Positions 37,373 through 49,600 are shown, numbered from the stretch's first letter. The stretch: DNA of 64,000 bases from Paralichthys olivaceus (GCF_024713975.1 NC_091098.1:23071316-23135315); one strand, 5' to 3'. Numbers and translations are program-made. Notes: generated from the letters alone by a model not told the origin.

Positions 37373-38644
37373 ACTGAATTGAATTCACACGAACCAGTAA
37401 TCATTGATTAAACTAGTAAAACCTTGTGGTAAAGTTCCCTGAAAGCTAAAACATTGCTCTTTTCCCATAATAAGGCTGAAATCTACTGCACATCATCGTA
37501 GTTACAATATTTCAGTCGACAAACTAAAGGGCCACTTGTAAAGACTATGACACATATTGTACATGGTTATAAATATAAGTACATTGCTGTGAAAGTAACC
37601 CACACTGACACGCAGGATAACTCTCTTACTTCCAGCTGTGCAAAGACCTTTCATTTCATGGAGAATTTGAAAACACATCGCAGTTTAAAAAAACAGTTCA
37701 CAAACCCAGCAAAGAAAACTGCTCCTTCATTCATTCAGCTGTGTGAATCACAAAGTACCGGATGTTAAAACTTAAAGAAATACCTCTCCTTTAAATTTCA
37801 TAGAAACGTGTGACTGTAGAAATGTAACCAGATGGTGCATTTAAGGACATCACGTTATGTAAAATTCACCGGACACACCTCAAGTTGTTTTTGTTGTTCT
37901 TTATTTTTAGGTTATCGATTCAGCTTAAATGAAAATTTAGTGTCGATGTTCAGGGTAAACGTAAAGAAATAGAGTCGGTACAGTTTTAAACTCTCATCAT
38001 AGTTAGTTTATTGGCAAAATATCACTGATCTGTCTGTTTTTGCACCTGAGAACTAGATTTGATGCACATGCTCAAGCTTGAAGAACGTCAAAGCTGTAAA
38101 ACATTCAGTATTTTTATGGGTGGAATGACAAAATCATAGCGTTCTGCTTTTTACCCACTGTGCTATAAATCTATTCCCTTTCTGCTTCAGTCTGTCAACT
38201 AATAATAGACTTTTGAATGATTTTTATGGTGATATTATTTCAATAATGTTAAAAAGATGATGAAATTGGAGAAATATTCAGACAATGTCTCCTCATATTT
38301 TTTTAATATAATGAATATGAATATTTTTCTTCATATAAAATCCAGGTTGGGGCTTTTGAATTCAAGCAGGAGAACCAAACCACATTGTGGGTTACATGCA
38401 AATTGCAATAAAGAGAAAACCATTGAAACTGCAGGCAGTAGCAGTCAGTACAGTACATTTAGGTAATGCAAGTATTTAATAATGTACAACTAATCCACTG
38501 TTGTCTAAGGCATGTCCACAAACATACAAGGGCTTTAAAATCTAAAAACCTAATCAGCAACATGGCCATAACTAAAATGGGATGAACATGTCAGCAGTGT
38601 CGTTGCTGTGTGGCCGGCAGAGGTTAGAAGTTGTATTCTTAATG

Positions 38645-40681
38645 TCAGATTGCTGTGGTTCCATTCATGTCCGTGGGCCTGCGTCCCCTGCCTGCACCCT
38701 GCCGCCGAAGCGAGTGGAGGGCTACAGCGCAGCAACCTCTGAGCAGGGACCCGATGTGATACACTGGCATGACGTCCCGTTGTGCCCCTCGACACAGCCA
38801 AGCCATGGTGGGGACCACTGGCACTGCCAAGGCCAAAAGATCTATGAGGAAGTAGCGGCTCCAGTGGCCCAGCTGAGGGGAAGGCCCGTCATCTCTTGCT
38901 CCTTCGGTTTCCTCCCTGTCGTCCTCCTCTATCTCCAGTACTGTGGCCTCCTGCCTCACTGGCAGTGGAGCTGTAGGGTGGGGCTGGCAGGTGTGTGGCT
39001 CTGCTGGCATCTTTACTAGCTCCTCCGGTTGTTCCCGTGGTAGCATCTCTAAGCTGTATGAAGGAGGAGACGCAGGAGGTAAAGATGATGGAAACAGATG
39101 AGGTTCTGAGGGGGTGACGTCTGCTGTGGCTAAAGAAATGACACTGAGTTCTTCTGCGACGCTTTCCTCACACAGCCAGGTCATGGTGGGGCTGCAGGCC
39201 TGAGAGCGGACCTCTGGCTTTTTCTCAGCTGCAGGAGAAGGAGTGGGGATAGGGTCACTGACTGGAACTGCAGGAGTCGCCGCTGTTACTGGGACCTCCT
39301 CCTGAGGTAAGTGCAGGAACAGGTGATGGTGGGGGTGGTAGGTGTGTCCACTGCACCTGCAGCTGCTGCTGAGCGTGTGGCAGGAGTGTGAGACGGGCAG
39401 CACGGCCCCCCCACTGCACAGCCTTTCATAGGTGGAAGAGCGAGGGGGGCCTCGGGTGTGGCCCTGCGTTGGCAGCTGCTCTGACAGGAGGGCCGCTTCC
39501 AGGAGGAGGTGGGTCTGTCCTGCTGAGCGAGACGCTCCACTTGTCTCAGGAGCATTGGGGCTGCGCTCCAGCTGCAGAGCCTCGCTGCTCATTCGGGTGT
39601 GAGTGGTGCTGCGGCTCAAAGTGCTGGCTGGTGAACAACCACAGGAGCGAGACCTGCCCCCAGGCCGAGCTCCCAGAAACCCTGAGTATGGCTTGTGGTC
39701 GTGAGGTTCTTGTTCACGGACACCGGGGTTCGACCTCACTGACTCCACCACTTCCTGGAGGTGCAGAATCTCCTTGCGGGCTTCTTTAAGAGCCAACTGG
39801 GCCTCCACACGGTGACATTCCTCCTCTATCCAGTCTTCCTGCATCCTGTACAGCTGGCTCCTCAACTCATCGATTTCACAGTCCCTGACAAAGTGGGAAG
39901 AACAATTGAATAGCAGATTTATTTCCTTGTGACTTTATACTTTTAGTAATTGATGGAGTGAGTTGAAGGGCAGAAATGTTTTACCTGTGCTGTAGTCTTT
40001 CCACGTTCTCCCTCAGCCTGGCTCGTAGGTGTCGTATACACACCTCCTTCTGTTGCAGGGGCGTAAGGTACTGCTCCGGGGTCGGGGGCCTGATCCCATG
40101 GTTGTCACTGCAGGCTGTGTGCTTTGCCTGACGCCTGAACAAAAACACACAAACTTACAATAAGGGCTTTGTTTAATTACACGTGAAAGCTGTAAACTGT
40201 GGCTGAGAAAATAAAAATTATGCTGAATGAGAGGATACATGTTGTGCAAGGCCTGTGGAAGTAAGTGGCCCTTCAATCAACCCTTAGTGAAGCAAACAAT
40301 GGCCTGTTTTTGTTGACAGGGTGTCACTGATTTGTTGTATTGTGTAATGATCAGTGCCCACATTAACAGGAGTGGACAGAAGAAGCTGATCTTGTTGAGC
40401 CTGTATCTCACCTGGGTGTACTGGGATACGTCCGAGCTATGAGGCTCTCCTCTGCTGCCCGTCCCCGACCAGGGTAGGTGTGGGTACTAGATGTATCGCC
40501 GGAATATCTCCCGCTGCCGCCACCGGTTCCCACTGAGCGCCTTGAAGGGGCGACATCAAATTACACACATTCAGCAAACATGCAAACCAAACAATATGCC
40601 ATTCAGGTGTTCAAGTAGAGAGGCGTGACAACAGTACCTGCGCTGACCTGAGGAGGGCTTCCGACTCGGAGTGAGAGACAT
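38645..40681 (-). CDS. snph: Syntaphilin (mitochondrial docking protein), coiled coil shortened
   Basis: Four coding exons on the minus strand join in phase: 40681-40638, 40540-40412, 40134-39985 and 39884-38645 (520 residues). The N-terminus MSLTPSRKP is basic and serine-rich. It is followed by SDNHGIRPPTPEQYLTPLQ and KEVCIRHLRARL, diagnostic of the syntaphilin/syntabulin family. The coiled coil contains MQEDWIEEECHRVEAQLALK. The middle holds STYERL. The C-terminus has a membrane segment at about 452-471 and the block GSLLRGCCAVALHSLRR, which anchor the protein in the mitochondrial outer membrane. Syntaphilin immobilises axonal mitochondria on microtubules and was first found as a syntaxin-1 binder. 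The closing block matches human SNPH better than SYBU. After residue about 145 the stretch corresponding to DKDKGLQKYFVDINIQ in mammals is missing. An acceptor at 40713-40714 indicates more 5' UTR upstream. Confidence 0.93.
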
Positions 40682-40837
40682 TGATGACCTCCAACGTCTC
40701 CAACCGGTGTCTCTAGAGAAAGACGCTAGGAGCCCTCACAGCCAAACTGGAATGAGAAGAGGAGCAGAAGCAGAGAACCGAGGACATGAAGGACAATCCG
40801 AAATAATTCAAAGTCTAGAAGGTCAGTCAGTAAAGTG

Positions 40838-41075
40838 CATACCTCCGTCAAGGCCCAGCAATCTCCCTATGAAACCACTAAATTCATAAAGGTTTTACTT
40901 TGGATACGTCTCCTAAACATGTCTTATTTAATCAAAACATGAAATGGCTTCTTTCCTGACCCCTTTAAAAATCCTTCCACCAAGTTTCATGCTAATCCAT
41001 TGAGTCGTTTTTGTATATTCCTGCTGACTAACACATAGACAAGATGAAAACACAACCTCCTTGGTTGAGTGAACA
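40838..41075 (-). repeat. Inverted-end dispersed repeat, copy 6
   Basis: Minus orientation: left end gcatacctccgtcaaggccc, internal ccttccaccaagtttcatg, right end acaacctccttggttgag. Immediately upstream of the first snph coding exon. Confidence 0.8.
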
Positions 41076-41799
41076 ACTCCACCATTCAGTAAAGAATCCC
41101 AAAGAAACAAGTTATTCATCGTACAATAGCTTGTCTTCTGCCATGATGTGCTTCTTCACTCAGTGACAGTAGCGTGATAAAGGAAAATAGTGAAGGCGAG
41201 CGGCAGATAAAGCCTCGTCTCTGTGCTGACACAAAGAAAGAGTTCACAGTCAGTGCAGCTGTGGCTCTGAGCTGTGTCGTCCTGCTCGGCTGCAGGAAAA
41301 CATGGTGAACCTTCACATTCACTGGAGTCAGAGGGCAAAGACAACTGGACACGCTGTGGCCGGTAAAGTCAGGAGGGGTCGCTGGGGTTAGTGCCTCTCT
41401 GCAGTAAGTTCAGATCCAGATGTAGTGGGCAGTCGTGGCCTGTATCTGCTCTCTGACGAAACAAGAAACTTTGGCACTCATGCTTTTATTCTCCCGCTGA
41501 ATAAAACAGATACTGTGAAAAGAGCTGAATTCTTGTTTTTTCTGCAAAGATGTTCCAAAATGGCACGGACACTGCATCACACCTAAACATGGACAAGAGA
41601 AGGAAAAGAGGAAAGTTGTCCAAGGAGATGGGGAAGGAATTTAAGAGGACTGTTGTGAGTTGATGTTTTTCTGGCTTGCTTAATACACTGCTGGATATTC
41701 TAATTTAATTTAAGTGGCAAACTCAAGGCTGCATCTCCAACAGCTCAGTGATCACGTGGCCTAAACTGCTGACACTATGTGGACGTTTAATGTTTCATG

Positions 41800-42335
41800 G
41801 GCTGTATTGATGTGGCCACAAGAGGAAAACTGACCCCGGCTGGAACACCAGGACAGTTTGACTTGTGTAAAAACAACGGAGGAAAAACGTCAAAACAGAA
41901 ACAAGCTCCTCCAAGATCAAGATACAAGAGAGTCCATTTCTGAATGAAAGTGGAAGAAACCACATTTAAAAGACAAACAACTGGAAGAAAACAAATGTGT
42001 CAATGTTTCTGGGAGAATCTCCCAAAAACAAATCTCAGCTTTTTGGTTCCATCACATCAGCTGTGTGTTCACAGAAGTAAAAGAATAATCAGTAAGAACA
42101 GAATCCCTGCTGTGAAACATGGAGGAGTCTCAGTCCCTGTCCAACAAAGAGAAATCAGATTATCCAGGAATTACTGCCCAGTGTGAGAGAGCTGTCGTGG
42201 CTCCTCCAACAGGACAACGGCCCAAAACATGCAGCTAAAAGCAGGACATGGATGCATGAGAGGAAAATATACTGTAGACGTCTTAATCCAATCCAACATC
42301 TGTGGAAAATGCTGAAACATCTGGATCTTAAGTAA
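41800..42335 (+). pseudogene. Degenerate Tc1/mariner transposase remnant
   Basis: Three-frame reading shows fragments of a Tc1-like DDE transposase in the right order: CFWENLPKTNLSFL (equivalent to the WENVIWSDETK region), NRIPAVKHGGVSV (the PTVKHGGGSIM region), QQDNGPKHAAKSRTW (the second catalytic aspartate region) and LNPIQHLWKMLK (the DLNPIEHLWR region). Frames shift between fragments and stops interrupt them. The element is an old, inactive copy in the region between snph and rad21l1; I did not identify its terminal inverted repeats. Confidence 0.8.
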
Positions 42336-43122
42336 GTTCACAGGTTGCCTCCAGGAAATGAATAATTTAATTTCACTCTTGCTTCCATAAGCAAAACACC
42401 ACTTATACATTTCATTAATTCATTTAACTGCAGGGTCTAATCTTATAAGCTGCTGATATGGGCCTGAATTCTCCCTGCAGGTGGATAAACCAGTGAAGTG
42501 GCTGCAGACACAAACAGACTGAACCAGCATCGACCTATATTTAAATTCTAGGACAATGAGACAGGAGACCTCAGCCTCGTCTCCTCTGGCTGCGCAACAA
42601 GTGGTAGGACTGTCATTGGTGAGAAATACGCAATCGTCTTACGTAAGTGTGAGACCCAGTGTTTACTGTGGAGGAGGAGGAGGACGGAGCCGGCGGAAGA
42701 AAACTGTGCGTAAAGATCCGGAGAAATGATTAATCAGCCGGGGATGTTATGACAGATAGAAGTTGTGGGGATGGCAAATGGTTTTGGCATTAAATCAAAA
42801 ATGTTCCTACAGCAAAACAGAGAACCTGTGATGGTGGTGATGATGATGATGACGATGATGATTACAGCAGAAAGTCTCATCTCTGGTTTGCGTAACGCAG
42901 CAGAGGAGTCTCCAAACAGGACACCTTCATACAAACAGCTGACTACCACATGTGGCCCCAGCTGCGTCCCACGTACCAGGACAACAGCAGGTCCCCGGAT
43001 CTAAACACACAGCCTCCATTGAACATGAAAACTCTACCATGTCTTCAGGTGGAGGTCGTGGTGCGTCGTGGACAAGCCTGGGTTCCAGCCGGTGGTGCCC
43101 GCAGGAGGAGGAGAGGAGGATG

Positions 43123-43151
43123 CTGCGGCTGCTGCTGCTGCTGCTGCTGCT
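43123..43151. repeat. CTG triplet repeat
   Basis: One CTG-CGG step followed by about seven to eight CTG units, within a GC-rich, GAGGAG-containing stretch upstream of snph on the minus strand. Confidence 0.85.
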
Positions 43152-43454
43152 CAGAGTCCATCCTGCAGCCATGGAGCCCGGAGATGAAATGAGGCGTCTG
43201 CTGCTGCATCGCTGCCTCTTAAAGAGACAGTGGAGGAGAACCGCTTCGTTTGGCTGCAGATTCAGGAACAGCTTGATGATGCTGCTGTTTTAGTGCGTGG
43301 AGCAATGTTGGCTGACAGGTGAGGTGTGAGAAGTGCAGCAGTGACAGTGTGCACTGATCACCACAGACCACAGTTACAGCTGAGATGGTTCCTGTATAAG
43401 AGACATACAGTAAAAGTTTTATTTTATTATATAGATTCTTATTATACCTTTTTT

Positions 43455-43567
43455 CTATCCATCAACATGTCTACCTACCTAGCTGTATCTATATATTTAC
43501 CGACCTATTCATATTTCTATTATCTGTCCATCTATTTATCCACCTACCTACCTGAATCTATCTATGT
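43455..43567. repeat. Degenerate CTAT/CTAC tetranucleotide repeat
   Basis: Pyrimidine-rich ctat/ctac/ccat units (ctatccatc, ctacctacct, ctatctatg) with scattered substitutions. Confidence 0.8.
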
Positions 43568-44413
43568 GAATGGCACAGAAGTTCTAATATTTTGTTGTTT
43601 AATAAACAAATATATATATATACTGTATGTTTACTTTATATTATTTAACACATTAAGTTAAAAATTTCATTTCAAATGCAAAGGCTGATATTTGTTTCTG
43701 AGTGAAGGTTGTGGTTTTAAAATGTAAAGAAATAAAGTGAATATTCAGTCTTCTTGGTGGCAAATATTTATTTTACTCCCTGAAACAGAATACTGTTAAA
43801 CAGATACTTTTTTAAGAATAAAGAACAGATGGCCATTAACCAACAATGTCAATAAATCCTCCACTTTAAATTGTCTTCAAATCAAAATGTCAACTTCAGT
43901 GACACCTGGTGCACAGCAGGTTTTTACGGATCTTGAGCTTCTGTGTTTTAAGTTCGACTGTGTGAGGAGCAACAGTCCGCGATAAAGAAAAACTGGAGTA
44001 AAACACTAACTGAACGTGCAGGAAGGTGCTGTACCAAAAGATCCTCAGGAACTGTTGCTTAACCCCAGATGTTACTGATATTAAATGACTTTTAAAAGAA
44101 TAAATAAACTCAGAGGATCTTTGAGATCCTCACTTAAAAAGATTTAAAAGCCTGAACCTGCTGTGAGGTGGTGTGTGATGTCAGAGACTAAACAAACATT
44201 GTGACAGAATGTTTTAGACAAAATGTTCTTTCATTAATAAACCGCACCAGTGCTAAGAACAAGCACATATAATATGTACAACCTTAAAGACACACAAAAA
44301 TATATCAATATTTCAGCAAACATTCTCCTTTGCTATTGTTGTAGCACCATTAGAACAAAGACTTTAACTTAACCATGAACCAAAGCTGTCATCTTCTGAG
44401 GCTTATTTGCATT

Positions 44414-47400
44414 TTACAAATCCTGAAACTTGGGTCCTGGTGTGGCAAAGATGTCCTCGTAGGGGGCGCTCTGGTGCAGGTGTAGGGCTTGTTCTTTTTT
44501 CAGGACGAGCAGACAGAAGAAAGTGGTTGCTGCCTGTGAGCGATTGCCCCCTTCACAGAGCGCCTCTATGCTGAATGTGGTATCACCGCTGCTCTGCACG
44601 CACACACACACGCACACACAAAATTAGTTTCCCAGCATCATCCCTTACCCTGCCCCGCCCTTCTCATCTTTAAATCCCTGTCCCCTGCAGCTGTAGATTT
44701 TATTCAATGTTAGAAAGAGCAACAGTCCTGAGTCATGGACTGTTTGGTTTTACAATCACATAGATCTGAATTAACACAGTTTACATGTAACATGGGTAGT
44801 TGGAGTTATTACCTCAGCCAAGGGGATTATGTTTGTCTGAATTTGTCTGTCAGTTAGACAGACTACACAAAAACTACTGGGAAGTTTACCACGGAACTTG
44901 GAAGGATGTGGTAAAGCTCAGATAAGATCATTTGTAGATTCAGAATGTAAGATTCATTTGTGCATTTCCCACAGAGTTACTTGATTTTGTTTGCATGTTT
45001 CGGGGACTGATAGAGATGGTATATTTGTTGAGGATCCAAATAAATATCCGGATCTAGTGAATTTAAATGTGGATTCATTCTGGGACAGTTGGGCCTTGGC
45101 GGAGGTATAAGCTCTTTAAGTATCCCTCTAGCGTTGATACTAACATCAGATCATTTATTTTTAGGTTCTTACTTTCAGGCATTTCAGAAGCGTGTGTGCT
45201 CGCTTGCTTATCCTCCTCTCCTCAAAATCCTGGCTGTCCAGCATAGACTGTGTGTTAGAAAAGGACCATAATTCACTCGAGGACGCTGGGCACACCTCCA
45301 AGGCAGCATGTGAAATTAACAACCGCCATCTGTCAAATGCTGATAGATTGTTGCTTGTCTATGTTAACAGCCAATTTCACAGATAACAACCCATCATTAA
45401 TTCACTTTCACGCCAAAGAGAAGGTCGGTGAAAGCGGGAGTCCAACAGAGTGCATGTTCAAAAGCACCTGAGTGTGCAGGGGCGTTGACTGAGTCTGCAG
45501 CTCCACGCGAGACGGATGGACAAACATGGAGTCTTCAGATGGAAGTTCTGGATAAAAGACCTCTGACATGTTTTGATCCTGACAAACACACAGCACAGAT
45601 TATAAACTAGAGGTAAAAGAGAAAAAGCATTGTGGATGAGAAGTGAATTTTTTACTGTACGTGGCTTCAATACACCAGAGATTCACACACTCACTTGTGT
45701 GGGATATGAGTAATCCTCACTCAGGTCGTTGTTCAGTTGATCGAGAACTGTCGGTTCAGCGTTGTTTGATTTTTTAGTATTGACTGATGAATCCATGACA
45801 CTGATCTTGTCTGAGGTGCGGACGCTTAGGTCCTGCTGAACTGTACAAGACATAACAAAAGCAGATAGGATGAAACAAAAGACTGAACAGAGGGCAACAA
45901 ACATTACACGTTAATTAGCCTCATAATTCACAAGGATTGATGGGTTCTCACTGCTAGCATTATGCAAGTGTCTACCTTCATGTCTGTCCTGACGCATCTC
46001 CTCAACCTCCTCACAAACAAAACATTTCACCGGGAAAATACTCTTAGCAAAGAGCTGCAAAGGCAAATAGATTTAAAACTAAAGCAGCCATTTCAACGCA
46101 ACGTCCACCACAGATGAATCAAATTGTTTTATGATGCAAACCAACATTGCAGAGATGTATTTACCTCTTTTATCTGTGGAGTCACTATAGTGGAACATGT
46201 CTGTGCAAAAAGTTTGTCTGCCCCCCCCCTCTCCTTCCACTGCATTAGCTGCACAGTGGGCGGGGCCATGTCCAGCGGGGCGATCAAATCTGAATAGTCC
46301 AAAAGCTGCTCTCTGATAAATTTGTTGCTCAGCTCTTTGCTCTTGTCCACGACCAACTTGCGTTTCCTCTTGTCCCTCTTCTTCTCCAAGTTTGCTGAAG
46401 AGAAAGAGTAGATTTTTTATTATTTATTTCTAAAAATGTTGATGGTTAAACTGTAAAATGTTAAGCCTCGATTACATTACATTTCAAAATATATACTAAT
46501 ATATTGACAGGTAAAGGACCACAGTTTGAGGTGCATGTTTGTGCCTACGAGTGGCTGTCACAGGTTCCAGTGCAAAGGCCGCCTCATTATTGAGCAAGCT
46601 CGTCTCATTCAGTGTAGAGGTCTCTCCCTCAACTGGATCTATACTGTCAACATCTGGAAAACATATGGAGTCACAGATTAATAAAACATTTGAATGCAAA
46701 TGTTCTCACTGGTGCTGCTGTACCATTAAAAAAACATCATCCAAACAAATCTGCAGGGAAAATACAACATGAAGGAACCAAACTAGTATGAAGCAGCTGT
46801 TCAAATGGAGGGTGATCGACATTAATGTTACAGGAAGGCTGCATTGTAAATAACCTTAAATCATTTATCCTGATGAATCACCTTGTTGATAATCGAGTGG
46901 GGAGTTCTCTGGAGTTTCATTATGAGGCTCTTCCGAGATGAAGTTGGTGGACTCAATGTGATCGCTGGAGTGTGTCAGAAAGTCTACAAGGTTGGTAAAA
47001 ATAAAAAGATCTGGTCACTCGAGCAAAAAGAGAATCACCACAGATAATAAATGAACCTTTTGATGGTTAAAGATTTAAACTGTGGAATTTCCTTGGTACA
47101 AAGCTAAACCACTGATGAATGCAGAATGTTTTATATCAATGACTGCTTATCAAATACTAATAAACAGGGAAGCTATTTATTTCTTTGTGTCCTCATATCA
47201 GAGGCTGCATCTCATGAGTACTGGTCCATCAGACAACCTGAAGAACAGACTGAATCTGTGTTTCCTCCCCAAACGAGACAAGTGACACCAAAACCAAATG
47301 TAATGGAGCATTTGGACAATCACCGTCAATCACTGTCCCAGGGAAATCTATAAATACACACTTTATACCAGGAGGCGGCTCCAAATCCAGGACAAAGGTC

Positions 47401-49241
47401 ATGAGTTTACAGGTTTAGTTAATCTATATCCATACAGCTTTTATTTTCCTAAAATGTTCTGTGATCCATAACATTTCTAGGCTCCTAACAAGAAAAAAAT
47501 ATAAAAAATTCTCTAATTAAATTAAGATTAACTTTACAAATCAATGTTGTTTCCACTGCCCCCAAGTGGTGAATAGAAGATACAGCCTGTTAACTGGCAG
47601 GTGGTTATTATCAACAACAATAACAGTAGATCAAGGCGTTAACACAAGTGATGACAAAAAGTGGTCAATTAACAATAACTACCGAGTAAGTCGAACACTC
47701 TGTCCTCATCTCCAAAGGCATCTCCCTGTTGTGTCAGGCTATGGAAGCTCATGTCCAGCAGTGCGTTCTGGTGGTTGTTAGACTCGCCTTCTACCAATCA
47801 GAACAAACATCACGAAGGAAAGAAACAAACAATTAAATGACAGTTTTCATTCCCGCTGCAGTAAAAAAAAAATAGTGTCGCTCATTTATTATTTATTAAT
47901 AAAGTTATATCCTTTGGCTACACAGAAAATAGTTACAAGCAGATTCAATGCCTTGTTGCTTTTGACAGTGTTTTAAAAAAAGGAATTGTTGACAATGTGT
48001 AGGATATCACCAGATTTGAAATTTTAGCCTAATTATAGTTGAAATGTTCAATACAGAAATAAACTATTGCTCACTACACCAAAAGGCTCTGAACTTAGAA
48101 GGCAAATGGCAACAGCACATCAAATGAGGAAGCACCATGGAAACAAACTGGTTCCTACCGACATCCACCAGGGTCAGAGTGTCATTTCCAAAATCCTCTT
48201 TCAGAGTGATTTCCTCTGTTCGACCCTGGTTCAGTGCGAAGTGGTCCACGACATCTATGTTACTGGTGTCCCAGTATGAAGGGGACAGTGTGGGCAAAGA
48301 CAGAACATTTATAGATCATGGTTTAAGAAACAATCAGTGAAACCTAATCCAAATTAAAGGCTTTGTCCTGCAGAACACAGAAATAGGAAAGTTTACCTGA
48401 GAGGTGGCAGCTGGGCGTCAAAAGAAGTGAAATCTTCGATCAAGGTGATTGCCGTTAGCGATGCCTCGAGCCCTTCAACAGGCATATCGGTCAGACCTGG
48501 TGTGTTGAAAAGAAAATAACACAATCAAGCACTGCAGTTGGAAGACAGACGGAGGTAAGAACGGAAGAGGTCTGGATATATTCAATTAGCTCATGTCGGG
48601 CAGATGCAGACATGTCATATTAAAGACTTTATCGGCCGATACTGTGCTGAGATTATCGTGCATCAAAAACTACTGGACAGATGAAGAATGAGTCACGAAA
48701 GAACCTGTGAGATTTTGGTGCAGGCCGGACCAGAGTGTGATTTGTCAGAGAATAATTCACGGAGTCGGGGCTGATATATATATACGACTGTGTGCAATCT
48801 GGATCTTGTGGATTTAAATGGGATGTCACTGTTCATAAACAACAGCTGACTCTCTGTGTTGGTGCAGTTACCTGGTCTGAACACCATTTTCATTTGAACC
48901 AGAGCATCGTTGCAGTCTGCAAACAGATACTTTGCTTTCCTGGAGTAGATCCTGACCACCCCGAGGAGCAGGTGACCAAACGTGCGTAAACCGATTTTCA
49001 TCTACACACACACACACACACAATGTCAGATGCACCTAGAAGCACAACAATGAGGTCAGACGTCTCCTCATAAGTTTTTTTTTTTTTTTTTTACCTTTGG
49101 AGAGATGAGGTCTTGTATGGTTTCTTCCAGATTACATTCAAACACATGGGCCTTGGTGAGTTTCCTCTCCCAGTGCGCTGCTAGCCAGATTTTAGCTAGC
49201 GGCCCGCGCTTGGAGGTGAAGAGCTGCGTGTAGAACAACAT
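44414..49241 (-). CDS. rad21l1: RAD21-like 1, meiotic cohesin kleisin subunit
   Basis: Twelve coding exons on the minus strand join in phase: 49241-49095, 49001-48872, 48496-48397, 48262-48159, 47790-47683, 46983-46882, 46653-46549, 46394-46165, 46054-45976, 45840-45695, 45578-45468 and 44593-44414 (513 residues; human RAD21L1 has 556). The N-terminal kleisin domain that binds SMC3 begins [20 protein letters not shown] and continues [19 protein letters not shown]. Next comes [12 protein letters not shown] with [12 protein letters not shown]. The middle has [18 protein letters not shown] and APLDMAPPT. The C-terminal winged helix that binds SMC1 includes [18 protein letters not shown] and ends [10 protein letters not shown]. 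Cohesin containing RAD21L acts on meiotic chromosome axes during synapsis. Candidate separase sites of the ExxR type are visible (DEDR in exon 5, EEMR in exon 9). The 5' UTR appears spliced, with acceptor at 49252-49253 and an upstream non-coding exon starting near 49541. Confidence 0.95.
44805..45135 (+). repeat. Inverted-end dispersed repeat, copy 7
   Basis: Starts gttattacctcagccaagg, has acaaaaactactgggaag, gatccggatctagtgaa-type sequence, and ends gttgggccttggcggaggta. Lies in the last intron of rad21l1. Confidence 0.85.
48625..48835 (+). repeat. Inverted-end dispersed repeat, copy 8 (ends lost)
   Basis: Internal motifs remain: aaaaactactggacagatg, agaataattcacgg, tgtgcaatctggatc, gatttaaatgggatg. 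In rad21l1 intron 2. Confidence 0.7.
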
Positions 49242-49540
49242 GTCGGTGGGAGGAAGTCACCTGTCAAACACACAACAACAGTGACATCACACCGTGTGTT
49301 CGGTTGTCTCACCGTCAGCTAGCTTCGACGTTTGCTAACTGCCGGGTTCAAAGTCGGCTAGCTCGATGTTTGCTAGCTCACGTCAGGAAATGCAGGATTT
49401 GTTTTAGTTGTAAGCGGCGGCGGGAACACGTCGTGTCACCGGTGACACTTTGAGGTAGAAACTCACAGGGTTTATTTCATTACATTCTGTTTAAGTGTAA
49501 AGAACTACAACCAAACACCAACACCATCACATCCTACCTG

Positions 49541-49600
49541 AGAAAAGAACCGCGCGTTTCGTCGCGTCACCGCAGCAACAACACGGACCCGGGTGAGTGC
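49541..49600. promoter_or_regulatory. CpG-rich rad21l1 first exon and possible bidirectional promoter
   Basis: On the minus strand a donor (tctcag|gtagga, boundary at 49540/49541) ends a probable non-coding first exon of rad21l1, whose acceptor is at 49252-49253. On the plus strand, gacccgg|gtgagt (donor at 49591-49592) could end an oppositely directed exon. The sequence between is CpG-rich (cgcgcg, tcgtcgcgtc). A shared promoter is an inference. Confidence 0.4.

Larger units (their letters stand above)
35468..38644. other. Convergent gap between fkbp1a and snph
   Basis: Both genes end towards this stretch, so it holds their 3' UTRs. One near-complete dispersed repeat is present (37022-37372). 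In human, SDCBP2 lies between SNPH and FKBP1A; I see nothing coding here. Confidence 0.6.
40713..44413. other. Gap between snph and rad21l1
   Basis: Contains a dispersed repeat, the Tc1 fossil, a GC- and GAGGAG-rich stretch with the CTG repeat (42640-43260), and a tetranucleotide repeat. The GC-rich part could be the snph promoter (minus strand). Confidence 0.5.

Noticed and set aside
39388-39789. Plus-strand ORF opposite snph
   Set aside because: Antisense shadow of the large snph exon.
42952-43293. 113-codon ORF with a leucine run (signal-peptide-like)
   Set aside because: The leucine run is the CTG repeat; no domain is recognised and several overlapping frames are open.
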